A stretch of DNA of 33,989 nt. It comes from Thermococcus sp. Lineage in GTDB: Archaea > Methanobacteriota_B > Thermococci > Thermococcales > Thermococcaceae. The stretch lies in assembly GCA_015520705.1 (NCBI GenBank), contig WAPO01000115.1, positions 1 through 33,989 of the forward strand. Direction: 5' to 3'. The translations under genes were made by a program, and so were the position numbers. The notes beneath the pieces were generated by a model. The model was given only the letters and a program-made list of their open reading frames with translations, was not told where the DNA came from and ran no database searches. Numbering within the stretch: the stretch's first letter is position 1; the number at the start of each line of letters is the position of its first letter. This document shows positions 1-9,586 of the stretch, one piece after another.

Positions 1-807
1 ACTGTAGCGGGGCGCCCTGTGAAAAAGCGCCAGCAGTTTCGCTTTTGACTTTTCAGCCATCTCACACGCTTCTTCCACGGTTGTGTGATAGCTCTCGCCC
101 CTGTCTTTATCATCCAGATAAGTTGCTTCGTGAATCAGCAAATCGGCCCGCTCTCCGAAAAGCCTGACCCTATCACACGGCACGGTGTCGCCGGTATAGA
201 CAACTTTAACGCCCCTCCTCCGGGGCCCCGTAACATCCTCAAGGTGGACAACCCTCCCGTTGACCTCTATGCTGCCCTCCCTCTCAAGTTTTCCGAGGAT
301 TGGCCCTTCGCTCAGGCCATACTCAGCGAGCTTCTCAGGGAGGAACCTTCCCCTCCTGTCATCTTCCTTGAAAACATAGCCCAGAGCAGGGATGCCGTGC
401 TCCACCTTAAAGCTCCATATTTCGTAGCCCTTAAACCTGAGCCTTTCCTCCCCCAGCTCATGCACATGAATTTTAAATCCAGGTCTGAAAAAGCCGCTCT
501 TAAGGAAGTTCTGAATGAACTCAAATGTGTATTTCGGCCCGTAGATGTGGAGGGGCTTTTCCCTCTTCCAGAGGGTCATCGTCTGAATCAGAGCCATGAG
601 GCCGAGGTAGTGATCGCCGTGGAAGTGAGTTATGAAAATTTTCTCAATGCGCATGGGGCTCAGCTTTGCTGTGTTGAGCTGCCTCATCGTGCCCTCGCCG
701 GCATCAAAGAGGATTACCTCCCCCTCATGGCGGAGGGCAATTGAAGGAACGTTCCTTTCCGCCGTGGGCATGATGCCCCCAGTTCCGAGAAATATCACCT
801 CAAGCAT
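1..807 (-). CDS. rnz: Ribonuclease Z (tRNase Z), C-terminus runs off the left edge
   Basis: Minus-strand reading from ATG at 807: MLEVIFLGTGGIMPTAERNVPSIALRHEGEVILFDAGEGTMRQL...IFITHFHGDHYLGLMALIQT; HxHxDH metallo-beta-lactamase motif. Open to position 1. Confidence 0.93.
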   Translation of the reverse strand, partial: MLEVIFLGTGGIMPTAERNVPSIALRHEGEVILFDAGEGTMRQLNTAKLSPMRIEKIFITHFHGDHYLGLMALIQTMTLWKREKPLHIYGPKYTFEFIQNFLKSGFFRPGFKIHVHELGEERLRFKGYEIWSFKVEHGIPALGYVFKEDDRRGRFLPEKLAEYGLSEGPILGKLEREGSIEVNGRVVHLEDVTGPRRRGVKVVYTGDTVPCDRVRLFGERADLLIHEATYLDDKDRGESYHTTVEEACEMAEKSKAKLLALFHRAPRYS

Positions 808-970
808 GCTTTAGAATAAGATGGAGGGGTAAAAAGGTTATCGCCTGAGCTTCAGAAGGACAATAATGAGTCCAACTGCCGACGCCGCACTCAGGGAGAG
901 GGCAATCCAGGGAATATAGCTTTTCTCCTTGGGCTCCTTGGGAGCAGCGCAAACACAGCAGCCAGCTTCC

Positions 971-1960
971 TCATCGCCTCCACCTCAATACAAACACCAG
1001 CACGATCACTATGACCGCCGCGAGGAGAAAATTCCCCTGTCTCTCCGCTGATGTCTCAAAGAGCTCCGAAGGATTGCCCTCCACACCGCGGAAGCTCACA
1101 TTCCCCACGATTTTTCCGGAGCACGACTCACCAAGGGAAGCCAGATAGAGGGGATGCCTGACATGAACGGACTTCTCGAATACAATGCCACCCCTCAGGA
1201 GTCTGATCGAGAGATTGCCGTCCCTTAAACTGAGCCTGACTTTATACATGCCCGGAGAGAGAACCGTTTTCTCTCTATAACATGTGCAGTAGTCCTCTGA
1301 CAGGCACGGGCTTCCATTGTTTATGCTGAATATTGGACAGGGTGAGCTCTTCCAGCCGCTCACAACGTCTTTATAACCCCCCGTGTATATATAGGTGAAG
1401 TTCAGCTCAAACTCCCTCCAGTAGGTTTTGTTGGCGAACTCGAATGCTCCGATTTCCGGCTCTTTCCCCAAGCATCTACCGGGAGTTTCAGCCATGAGGG
1501 GCACTTTTCTCGGGTTTCTCTTCGAAGTGACAAATACAAACCTCTTTATTATGATCTCACAGTTTTTAGCGTTGAGCGTGATGTTCAAACTGTAGGGGCC
1601 TCTGCTGAGGTTGTAGTGAGGGAAGCCATATAAATCGCTCTCAAACAGAGGCATATACAGAGTTCCATTTGTCTCCGATGTTCCATATTCCACATAGAAC
1701 TTTCTTCCTTCCCCATCAACAAGCGCTATCTCAGTGTCAAATGTGCAGTTCCCCAGAGCGGAAACAAGGGCTCCAGCCCAGTAGAGGTAATCACTCGTAT
1801 TCAGCAGGTATCCGTTCCATCTGAAGGATGTATTCCCCATATCCGCCCACGCGAACGCTGGCATCTCAGTGATGTTGTAATTATCCGTAGAAAAGGTAAA
1901 GCTGTATGCGCTGGCCAGCGGAAGGATAAAAACCAGCAATACAAGCAGGAGTTTTCTCAT
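971..1960 (-). CDS. Putative secreted/membrane-anchored protein: N-terminal signal peptide and C-terminal TM helix followed by RWRR
   Basis: ORF 971..1999; internal Met (MRKLLLVLLVFILPLASAYS) is preceded by an aggtgag RBS, so the start is probably 1960. C-terminus FLLAAVIVIVLVFVLRWRR. Confidence 0.7.
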   Translation of the reverse strand: MRKLLLVLLVFILPLASAYSFTFSTDNYNITEMPAFAWADMGNTSFRWNGYLLNTSDYLYWAGALVSALGNCTFDTEIALVDGEGRKFYVEYGTSETNGTLYMPLFESDLYGFPHYNLSRGPYSLNITLNAKNCEIIIKRFVFVTSKRNPRKVPLMAETPGRCLGKEPEIGAFEFANKTYWREFELNFTYIYTGGYKDVVSGWKSSPCPIFSINNGSPCLSEDYCTCYREKTVLSPGMYKVRLSLRDGNLSIRLLRGGIVFEKSVHVRHPLYLASLGESCSGKIVGNVSFRGVEGNPSELFETSAERQGNFLLAAVIVIVLVFVLRWRR

Positions 1961-2022
1961 CGATCTCACCTTCAATAATTTCCAGATTACTTTAAGCAAT
2001 AAAACTTAAAAGCTTTGCTCAG

Positions 2023-2044
2023 GTGCATAAAGTTAAATATGCAC
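2023..2044. promoter_or_regulatory. Perfect inverted repeat GTGCATA-N8-TATGCAC in divergent intergenic region
   Basis: gtgcataaagttaaatatgcac; 7-bp perfect arms between divergent genes. Confidence 0.4.
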
Positions 2045-2071
2045 GGAACCAAAATATGATGAGGTGGAAAC

Positions 2072-3031
2072 ATGGAGGAGATACTCAAGGCAATAGAGGA
2101 GAGGGACACAAAAAAGGTTGCAACCCTTCTATACTATAAGATGGACGAGCTGAGCGATGAAGACCTGAATGAGGTTCTCGAAAAAGCCGAGAAGCTGGCC
2201 CTTGAAAGTGGAGATTTTGAGCTGTACAAGCTCGTTGTGTATTACTATCATGAGCTTCTGGAAACTGACAAGATAACCGAGTTTGAAAGGATTGCCGAAG
2301 AAACTGATTCTTTCAATGTTAAGTTCAACCTCGCAGACCTATACTTCCTGATCGGAGAATTTGAGAAGAGTCTCGACCTGTACAGACAGCTTCTGGAGGA
2401 GGAAACGGAGAAAGGCAACAGGGAGAACATCGCAAAGATATACTATAATCTGGGGCTGATTCATGAGGAACTGCAGGAATATGAGAAGGCCCTTGAGCTG
2501 ATGGAGAAGGCAGAGGAAATCCTCAAAGAGCTGGGGAAGGAAGATGAGCTCCTCCATGTGAAGATATACAGAGGTTATATCAAGTTTGAGATGGGTGAAA
2601 AAAGCGAGGCAAAGGCTGATCTTGCAGATGTCCTGAGACAGGTGCGCGATAAGCCCTCCCTGAAAGCACAGATACACCTGGCATATGAGGAAATCTTTGA
2701 AGATGAGGACAACTACGAAGCGGCCATTCAGGAATGCTTCTATGCCATGCTCGAAGCCAAGGGCTCCGAATATGAAGATGTGGCCTTCGATGCCTTCATA
2801 GACGTAATCTGGCAGCTTATGGTGGAGGATGATTTTGAAAGGATATACAGGAACATGGACATGTTTTCAAGGGGAATACCAGAGATGGCTGACTTTTTTG
2901 AGGCGGTGAAGGCGATAGCCCTCTATAAGGGCGGAAAAATTGGCCTTGAAAAAGCGAGCGAAGCAGTCTCCAAGGTTGAAGACAGGCGGCTGCTTGATCT
3001 CCTTGAGTTCCTCACCGAGGCTGAGGCATAA
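2072..3031 (+). CDS. TPR-repeat protein
   Basis: Helical repeats such as AKIYYNLGLIHEELQEYEKALELMEKAEEI; RBS gaggtgg upstream of ATG. Confidence 0.85.
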   Translation: MEEILKAIEERDTKKVATLLYYKMDELSDEDLNEVLEKAEKLALESGDFELYKLVVYYYHELLETDKITEFERIAEETDSFNVKFNLADLYFLIGEFEKSLDLYRQLLEEETEKGNRENIAKIYYNLGLIHEELQEYEKALELMEKAEEILKELGKEDELLHVKIYRGYIKFEMGEKSEAKADLADVLRQVRDKPSLKAQIHLAYEEIFEDEDNYEAAIQECFYAMLEAKGSEYEDVAFDAFIDVIWQLMVEDDFERIYRNMDMFSRGIPEMADFFEAVKAIALYKGGKIGLEKASEAVSKVEDRRLLDLLEFLTEAEA

Positions 3032-3043
3032 ATTGGTGGTTTT

Positions 3044-3961
3044 ATGGAGATAAGGTACGGGAGGCTTGAAGACACCGCCGGAATCACCGAAGTCCACTGC
3101 TCGGATGTGGATGAGTGGCACCACTACAAGAACGGCAAAAGAACTGTGAAGGCCACGTATGAAGAGCTGAGCATACTTGAAAGGTACCTCCACGGCGGGC
3201 CATGGATGAGCGTGGAGAGCTGTGCGGTTCATCTGAACAGCCTCCTGCTTGAGGGGAACATCATCGCCGTTGCTGAAATTGACGGAAAAATCGTGGGGGA
3301 GGCAGAGCTCCTCATAAGCGAGGAAATGGTTAATGGAGAGCCCCACATGGTAGGGCATGTAGATGTTATTGAAGTCCACAGGGATTTCAGAAAACGGGGC
3401 ATTGGAAGGGCACTTATGGAGTTTCTGGAAAAAACCGCGAGGGAGAGGGGCTGCGACATGCTGACCGTAACCCCAGAGGAGAGAGCACTCCCCTTCTATG
3501 CAAAACTCGGGATTACCGAGGTCATCCACAGGGGCATCATGGTGGATTTTAATCTCGAAGAGTTTCCATCCAGAGGGGTTAAAGTTCGGAGCAGAGGGCT
3601 TGAGTGGGAGGAACTCAGGAGAAAAGAAATGCTGCTGGGGAGGTTTCAGAGCTCATACGACCACTGGTTTACAGCATTCAGGGATAGAACGGCTGGAGTT
3701 GACGACAGGCTTTATTTCGAGAGCGGCGAATTTGGAGAAACACTCTACATCCTTGAGAGCAGCTTCTTCGGTGGAGATATCGCAACTGCCTATGCATGGG
3801 GAAACACTGCTCTGGAAGCTCTCCTGATTCTTGGAAGCAGGGCAAGGAAAGCAGGATTCAAAAAGCTGAGGACCCTCATAAGGGAGCGGGATTACGAATC
3901 CGTAAAAGGCCTTAAGCCCGCGGTGCTTGGAAAGAGCGTTATCCTCGCAAAAAGGCTCTGA
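3044..3961 (+). CDS. GNAT-family N-acetyltransferase
   Basis: GNAT acetyl-CoA motif VIEVHRDFRKRGIGRALMEFLEKTARERGCDMLTV. Confidence 0.85.
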   Translation: MEIRYGRLEDTAGITEVHCSDVDEWHHYKNGKRTVKATYEELSILERYLHGGPWMSVESCAVHLNSLLLEGNIIAVAEIDGKIVGEAELLISEEMVNGEPHMVGHVDVIEVHRDFRKRGIGRALMEFLEKTARERGCDMLTVTPEERALPFYAKLGITEVIHRGIMVDFNLEEFPSRGVKVRSRGLEWEELRRKEMLLGRFQSSYDHWFTAFRDRTAGVDDRLYFESGEFGETLYILESSFFGGDIATAYAWGNTALEALLILGSRARKAGFKKLRTLIRERDYESVKGLKPAVLGKSVILAKRL

Positions 3962-4032
3962 GCCGCTTCAGATCCCCCACTTATTCTATCTTAGAGTCCC
4001 CGATAAGTTGCATCAAAACCGATCTAAAGAGG

Positions 4033-4041
4033 GTTTATAAC
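4033..4041. promoter_or_regulatory. Candidate SurR-type site GTTTATAAC upstream of hypC
   Basis: Matches GTTn3AAC; followed by n5 then GAT (2/3 match to the third element). Confidence 0.45.
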
Positions 4042-4105
4042 CTTAGGATTACGTTTCCAAAGGTTTATTTTACCCCTCCTGAATTTAGATATAGAGGTGA
4101 GGGGA

Positions 4106-4330
4106 ATGTGTCTTGCAGTTCCAGCAAAGATTGTGGAAATCAAGGATAAAGTCGCCATCGTAGACTTTGGCGGCATCAAGAGGGAGGCGAGGCTCGACCT
4201 GCTGCCGAATGTTAAGGTCGGGGATTACGTTATAGTCCATACGGGATTTGCCATTGAGAAGCTTGACGAAAAACAGGCCCTTGAAAGCCTGAAAGCATGG
4301 GAAGAAATCATGCAGGTTCTGGGGGAGTGA
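4106..4330 (+). CDS. hypC: [NiFe]-hydrogenase maturation chaperone HypC
   Basis: MCLAVPAKIVEIKDKVAIVDFGGIKREARLDLLPNVKVGDYVIVHTGFAIEKLDE; invariant N-terminal MC; RBS gaggtg. Confidence 0.95.
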   Translation: MCLAVPAKIVEIKDKVAIVDFGGIKREARLDLLPNVKVGDYVIVHTGFAIEKLDEKQALESLKAWEEIMQVLGE

Positions 4331-4332
4331 GG

Positions 4333-5445
4333 ATGCTCGATCTGAAGGTCTTTGAAAACCGCGAGCTGGCCCAGAAGGTTCTTCAGGCCATCAGAAGAGA
4401 GGCCGGGAGGATAGAGAGGGAAGTCAGGCTGATGCATGTGTGCGGGACGCACGAGGACACGGTGACGAGGAGCGGAATACGCTCTCTCCTGCCCGAGAAC
4501 GTTAAAATCGTCAGCGGGCCGGGCTGTCCTGTCTGCATTACACCCGTCGAGGACATTGTAAAGATGCAGGAGATAATGAGGAAGGCCAGAGAGGAAGGAG
4601 AGGACATAATCCTGACAACCTTCGGGGATATGTATAAGATTCCAACGCCGAAGGGGAGCTTTTCAGACCTCAAAAGCGAGGGCTACGATGTGAGAATCGT
4701 CTATTCAATCTACGACACCTACAGGATGGCAAAGGAGAACCCAGACAGGCTTGTTGTCCACTTCTCCCCGGGTTTTGAGACAACAACAGCACCTGCAGCA
4801 GGGATGCTCGAAACTGCCGTTGATGAAAATCTGGAGAACTTCAAAATCTACTCCGTTCACAGACTGACCCCTCCGGCAGTTGAGGCCCTCGTCAAACAGG
4901 GGACGAACTTCGACGGCCTCATCGCTCCTGGCCACGTCTCTACTATAATTGGAGTCAAGGGATGGGAGTACATAACAAGGGAATACGGCGTTCCGCAGGT
5001 TATAGCCGGATTCGAACCCGTGGATTTCCTGATGGGGATTCTGCTCCTCCTCAGAATGATAAGGAAGGGAGAGGCTAAAATCGAAAACGAATACACGAGG
5101 GCGGTCAGATACGAGGGTAACGTAAAGGCACAGGAGCTCATAGGCAAATTCTTTGAGGTGAAAGATGCCAAATGGAGAGCCTTAGGCGTCATTCCAGAGA
5201 GCGGGCTTGAGCTCAGAGATGAGTGGAAGGAATTAGACATCCAGAATCTATATCCTGTTGATGTTCCAAAACTGCCCGACCTTGAGAAAGGCTGCCTCTG
5301 CGGGGCTGTTCTCAGGGGAATGGCTCTCCCAACAGACTGCAAGCTCTTCGGGAAGGAATGCACCCCGAGGCATCCTGTCGGGCCGTGTATGGTATCCTAC
5401 GAGGGAACATGCAGCATATTCTACAAATACGGTGCTTTGTTCTAA
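4333..5445 (+). CDS. hypD: Hydrogenase maturation protein HypD
   Basis: Met at 4333 (MLDLKVFENRELAQ); LMHVCGTHEDTVTRSGIRSLLPENVKIVSGPGCPVCITP; C-terminal Cys-rich region. Confidence 0.96.
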   Translation: MLDLKVFENRELAQKVLQAIRREAGRIEREVRLMHVCGTHEDTVTRSGIRSLLPENVKIVSGPGCPVCITPVEDIVKMQEIMRKAREEGEDIILTTFGDMYKIPTPKGSFSDLKSEGYDVRIVYSIYDTYRMAKENPDRLVVHFSPGFETTTAPAAGMLETAVDENLENFKIYSVHRLTPPAVEALVKQGTNFDGLIAPGHVSTIIGVKGWEYITREYGVPQVIAGFEPVDFLMGILLLLRMIRKGEAKIENEYTRAVRYEGNVKAQELIGKFFEVKDAKWRALGVIPESGLELRDEWKELDIQNLYPVDVPKLPDLEKGCLCGAVLRGMALPTDCKLFGKECTPRHPVGPCMVSYEGTCSIFYKYGALF

Positions 5446-5474
5446 GGCAACCTTTGGTTTAAAACTCCCCTCTA

Positions 5475-5491
5475 GTTTTTAACTTTTGGTT
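5475..5491. promoter_or_regulatory. Candidate extended SurR site GTTn3AACn5GTT just upstream of the hypF BRE/TATA
   Basis: GTTTTTAACTTTTGGTT matches the full extended consensus; the TATA-like cctataaatg follows at 5499-5508. A second GTTn3AAC (GTTTAAAAC) lies at 5457-5465. Confidence 0.7.
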
Positions 5492-5539
5492 TTAGAAACC
5501 TATAAATGCTCCAAAAGAGAAGAAAAAAGCGGTGAGAAG

Positions 5540-7852
5540 ATGAAAAGCTATCACATTCACGTGGAGGGCATAGTCCAGGGAGTTGGCTTCAGGCCCTTCG
5601 TTTATAGAATAGCGCATGAAAACGACCTCAGAGGATACGTTAAGAACCTCGGCGATGCCGGCGTTGAGATAGTGATTGAGGGGAAAGAAGAGGACATTAG
5701 GAAGTTTCTCAGAGATTTAAAGGAGAAGAAGCCGCCTCTCGCCAGAATTGAGAGGATAAAGAAAAAGGAAATCCCCCCACAGGGCTTTGACAGATTCTAC
5801 ATAGAAAAGAGCTCTCAGAAGGGAGCAGGTGGAGACTCCATAATCCCGCCTGATGTTGCTATATGCGATGACTGCATCAGGGAGCTGTTTGATCCGGCAG
5901 ATAAACGCTACATGTATCCCTTTATTGTGTGCACCAACTGCGGCCCGCGCTTTACCATAATTGAAGACCTCCCCTACGACAGGGAGAACACCACAATGAG
6001 AGAGTTTGATATGTGCGATTTCTGCGAGAGTGAATACAGAGACCCGCTGAACAGGAGATATCACGCCGAACCTGTCTGCTGTCCGGTCTGCGGGCCGAGC
6101 TACAGGCTCTACACGAACAGTGGAGAGGAAATAACAGGAGACCCCCTCAAAAAAGCCGCCCGGCTGATAGACGAGGGCTACATCGTTGCCATCAAGGGGA
6201 TCGGCGGAATTCATCTGGCCTGTGATGCGACGAACGAGCAGGCTGTTGAGGAGCTCAGGAGGAGGACGTTCAGGCCCCAGAAACCCTTCGCTCTGATGGC
6301 CAGAGATCTGGAGACCATCGAAAGTTTCGCCATACTCGATGAAGATGAGAGGACAGAGCTAACCAGCTACAGAAGGCCCATACTGATCCTCAGAAAGAAG
6401 GACCCATTTCCCCTTCCCGAGAAGCTCGCCCCGGGTCTGCACACAATCGGCGTTATGCTGCCTTACGCTGGAACACATTACATACTCTTCCACTGGTCAA
6501 AGAGCCCCGTTTATGTTATGACTTCGGCCAACTATCCCGGTCTGCCAATGGCGAAGGACAACGAGAGCGCATTTGAAGAGCTCAGGAATCTGGCAGACTA
6601 CTTCCTGCTCCACAACAGGAAGATTCTCAACAGAGCAGATGACAGCGTTGCCCGCTTCGTCAACGGAAAGAGGGCCGTTATAAGGCGCTCCCGTGGATTT
6701 GTTCCCCTCCCAATCGATATACCCTTCACCTACACAGGACTGGCGCTCGGGGCCGAGCTCATGAACGCCTTTGGGGTTGCCAAAAACGGCAGGGTCTATC
6801 CCAGCCAGTATATAGGCAACACAGGAAAATTAGAGGTGCTGAACTTTATGAGGGAGGCAATAGAACACTTTAAGAAGATACTCAGGGTCGGAAAGCTGGA
6901 TTTAGTAATAGCAGACCTCCATCCAACCTACAACACAACGAAGCTCGGCATGGAGCTGGCAGAGGAATCTGGCACGGAATTCCTGCAGGTTCAGCACCAC
7001 TACGCCCACGCAGCCTCGATAATGGCGGAGCACGGCCTTGATGAAATCATAGGAATAGCCCTCGACGGTGTGGGGTATGGAACCGACGGAAATGTATGGG
7101 GCGGAGAGGTGATATACCTCAGCTATGAGGATGTTGAGAGGCTTGCCCACATTGATTATTATCCGCTCCCCGGAGGCGATCTGGCGAGCTACTACCCGTT
7201 GAGAGCCCTCATGGGCGTGCTGAGCAAACTCTACCCAGTTGAGGAAGTGCGGGGGATAATTCAGAAGCACTGTCCCAGAGCCATTGAGAGCCTTAAATAC
7301 GGAGAGGTGGAGTTCAACGTCATACTGAACCAGCTCACAAGAGGGATAAACGTCTCATACGCCTCCTCAACGGGGAGAATTCTCGATGCCTTTTCAGTTC
7401 TCCTCAACGTCGCATACCGGAGAACGTATGAGGGAGAGCCCGCGATGAAGCTTGAGAGTCTCGCGCTCAAGGGCAAAAACGACCTCGGCTTCCGTGTGCC
7501 CGTTGAAGGAGAGACAATAAAAATCGAAGAGCTTTTCATACAGGCTCTGGAGAGCAGGGCAAACCCCGCTGACATAGCATACAGCGTTCATTTAGCCCTT
7601 GGAAGGGCTTTCGGAGAGATAGCAATTGAAAAGGCCGGGGAGTTCGGGGTCAGGGCAATTGGCATCAGCGGTGGAGTTGCCTACAACGAGCTGATTGTCA
7701 AGACCATCAGAAAGATGACCGAAACAAACGGCCTGAAGTTCTACTCGACATATGAGGTGCCGAGAGGTGACAACGGAATAAACGTCGGGCAGGCGTTCCT
7801 TGGAGGCCTATACCTCGAAGGGTATTTAAGTAGGGAAGACCTGATGATGTGA
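5540..7852 (+). CDS. hypF: Carbamoyltransferase HypF
   Basis: Acylphosphatase domain (HVEGIVQGVGFRPFVYRIA), CxxC zinc fingers (CDDCI...CTNCGP; CDFCE...CCPVCGP), YrdC and Kae1-like domains (QVQHHYAHAASIMAEHGL). Confidence 0.96.
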   Translation: MKSYHIHVEGIVQGVGFRPFVYRIAHENDLRGYVKNLGDAGVEIVIEGKEEDIRKFLRDLKEKKPPLARIERIKKKEIPPQGFDRFYIEKSSQKGAGGDSIIPPDVAICDDCIRELFDPADKRYMYPFIVCTNCGPRFTIIEDLPYDRENTTMREFDMCDFCESEYRDPLNRRYHAEPVCCPVCGPSYRLYTNSGEEITGDPLKKAARLIDEGYIVAIKGIGGIHLACDATNEQAVEELRRRTFRPQKPFALMARDLETIESFAILDEDERTELTSYRRPILILRKKDPFPLPEKLAPGLHTIGVMLPYAGTHYILFHWSKSPVYVMTSANYPGLPMAKDNESAFEELRNLADYFLLHNRKILNRADDSVARFVNGKRAVIRRSRGFVPLPIDIPFTYTGLALGAELMNAFGVAKNGRVYPSQYIGNTGKLEVLNFMREAIEHFKKILRVGKLDLVIADLHPTYNTTKLGMELAEESGTEFLQVQHHYAHAASIMAEHGLDEIIGIALDGVGYGTDGNVWGGEVIYLSYEDVERLAHIDYYPLPGGDLASYYPLRALMGVLSKLYPVEEVRGIIQKHCPRAIESLKYGEVEFNVILNQLTRGINVSYASSTGRILDAFSVLLNVAYRRTYEGEPAMKLESLALKGKNDLGFRVPVEGETIKIEELFIQALESRANPADIAYSVHLALGRAFGEIAIEKAGEFGVRAIGISGGVAYNELIVKTIRKMTETNGLKFYSTYEVPRGDNGINVGQAFLGGLYLEGYLSREDLMM

Positions 7853-7943
7853 GGAAAGGATTTAACTGAGAAACTCAGAATAAGGGTGGGGGATAACGGT
7901 TCCAATATGAGTCTAGGAGAATTGAAATACTGGGGGTGTGAGC

Positions 7944-8954
7944 ATGAAGATAAGACTCGAGCATGGTGCCGGCGGAGAGCTGATGGAAGAGCTCATAAGG
8001 AATATCATCCTGAAGAACCTCACGCTGAAATCAGCGGGCGGAATAGGACTTGATGCTCTGGACGACGGAGCAACGATACCCTTCGGCGACAGACACGTTG
8101 TTTTTACCATAGACGGGCACACCGTAAGGCCCCTCTTCTTCCCTGGGGGAGACATAGGTCGCTTAGCTATAAGTGGAACCGTGAATGATCTGGCTGTTAT
8201 GGGGGCAGAGCCTCTGGCCCTTGCGAATTCCATGATAATAGAAGCTGGCTTTGATGATACCAGCCTTGAGAAAATCCTCAAATCCATGGATGAGACGTCG
8301 AAAGAGGTTCCGGTGCCGATAGTCACGGGCGATACGAAGGTTGTTGAGGACAGGATAGGAATCTTTGTAATCACCGCTGGAATAGGCGTGGCTGAACGGC
8401 CTGTGAGCGATGCAGGCGCAGAGGTCGGTGATGCCATAATCGTAAGCGGGAGCATAGGGGACCATGGGATGGCGATAATGAGCTACCGTGAGGGGATTGC
8501 CTTCGAGAGCGACCTGAAGAGCGACGTTGCCCCGATCTGGGAGGTTGTTAAGGTCACTGCCGAGGCCGTTGGATGGGAGAACATCCACGCAATGAAAGAC
8601 CCGACAAGGGCCGGGCTGAGCAACGCTTTAAACGAAATTGCAAGGAAATCCGGGGTTGGGATTCTCGTGAGGGAAGGCGAGATACCAGTGAAACCCGAGG
8701 TCAGGGCGGCGAGTGAAATGCTCGGCATAAGCCCCTATGACGTGGCAAACGAGGGGAAGGTCGTGATGGTGGTGGCCAGGGAGTATGCGGAAGAAGCCCT
8801 CAAAGCCATGAGGAGAACAGAAAGAGGGAAAGATGCAGCAATAATCGGAGAGGTCATCGGCGAATACAGAGGAAAAGTGATCCTTGAAACAGGAATCGGC
8901 GGCAAGAGGTTTATGGAGCCCCCTGAAGGCGACCCGGTTCCAAGAATATGCTGA
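7944..8954 (+). CDS. hypE: Hydrogenase maturation protein HypE
   Basis: LEHGAGGELMEELI...; C-terminal PRIC ending in the substrate Cys. Confidence 0.96.
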   Translation: MKIRLEHGAGGELMEELIRNIILKNLTLKSAGGIGLDALDDGATIPFGDRHVVFTIDGHTVRPLFFPGGDIGRLAISGTVNDLAVMGAEPLALANSMIIEAGFDDTSLEKILKSMDETSKEVPVPIVTGDTKVVEDRIGIFVITAGIGVAERPVSDAGAEVGDAIIVSGSIGDHGMAIMSYREGIAFESDLKSDVAPIWEVVKVTAEAVGWENIHAMKDPTRAGLSNALNEIARKSGVGILVREGEIPVKPEVRAASEMLGISPYDVANEGKVVMVVAREYAEEALKAMRRTERGKDAAIIGEVIGEYRGKVILETGIGGKRFMEPPEGDPVPRIC

Positions 8955-9114
8955 AAACTTTGCACCCCTTCGTTCAGTTCCTGTTTCTGCATTTTCCAGC
9001 TTTCCTCGTCTTTTATTAGGGCAAAAGGACGAAATTACCGCCCTGTTCCAATAAGACTCCCGGGACTAAGAAGGATTTACAGAAATTAAAGAGAGCATGG
9101 CATAAAACCGAGTA

Positions 9115-9531
9115 TCAGACGAGGTGCTTCCCTGTTGTCGTCATGACGAGCTTTCCGTGCTTGACGCCTTTGAGGCTTATGAGTCTGTCGGCTATTTCCT
9201 TAACCCGCTTGGCTTTCCCTTTAACCACCACAACCTCAAGGCAGTTGTGTTCGTCCATATGCACGTGGAGGCTTGAGACGATTTCACAGACATAGTCATG
9301 CTGGAGGTCGAGGAGCTCCTTGACAACATCGGCCTCATCATGGTTGTAGACTATTGTGATTGTTCCAGCCACCTCTTCATCCCCTTCCTCCCACTCATGC
9401 CTCACAATGAAATCCCTGATGAGGTCTCTAATCGCTTCACTCCTGTTTGTATAACCCTTCCTTTCAATGATTGCATCAAACTCAGTGAGCAAATCATGGG
9501 GAATCGAAACACCAAAGCGCACTATCTTCAT
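9115..9531 (-). CDS. nikR: Nickel-responsive regulator NikR
   Basis: [41 protein letters not shown] (RHH) and [20 protein letters not shown] (HxH...C nickel ligands). Confidence 0.93.
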   Translation of the reverse strand: MKIVRFGVSIPHDLLTEFDAIIERKGYTNRSEAIRDLIRDFIVRHEWEEGDEEVAGTITIVYNHDEADVVKELLDLQHDYVCEIVSSLHVHMDEHNCLEVVVVKGKAKRVKEIADRLISLKGVKHGKLVMTTTGKHLV

Positions 9532-9586
9532 GGTATCACCATTACAGTGTAAGAAGGAGAGCTTAAAATATTTATGAAAAAAGAAA

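Noticed and set aside
85-744. 219-aa plus-strand ORF
   Set aside because: Antisense to RNase Z, whose minus-strand product has clear motifs; shadow ORF.
2867-3529. 220-aa minus-strand ORF
   Set aside because: Antisense to the TPR and GNAT genes; no recognisable motifs.
7838-7943. Possible C/D box sRNA (tgatgatg...ctga) at the hypF-hypE junction
   Set aside because: No convincing C'/D box partners; the CTGAG-AAA-CTCAG element (7866-7878) is only a short hairpin.
8955-9114. Noncoding RNA between hypE and nikR
   Set aside because: Convergent intergenic region with T-rich stretches consistent with termination; no conserved fold visible by eye.
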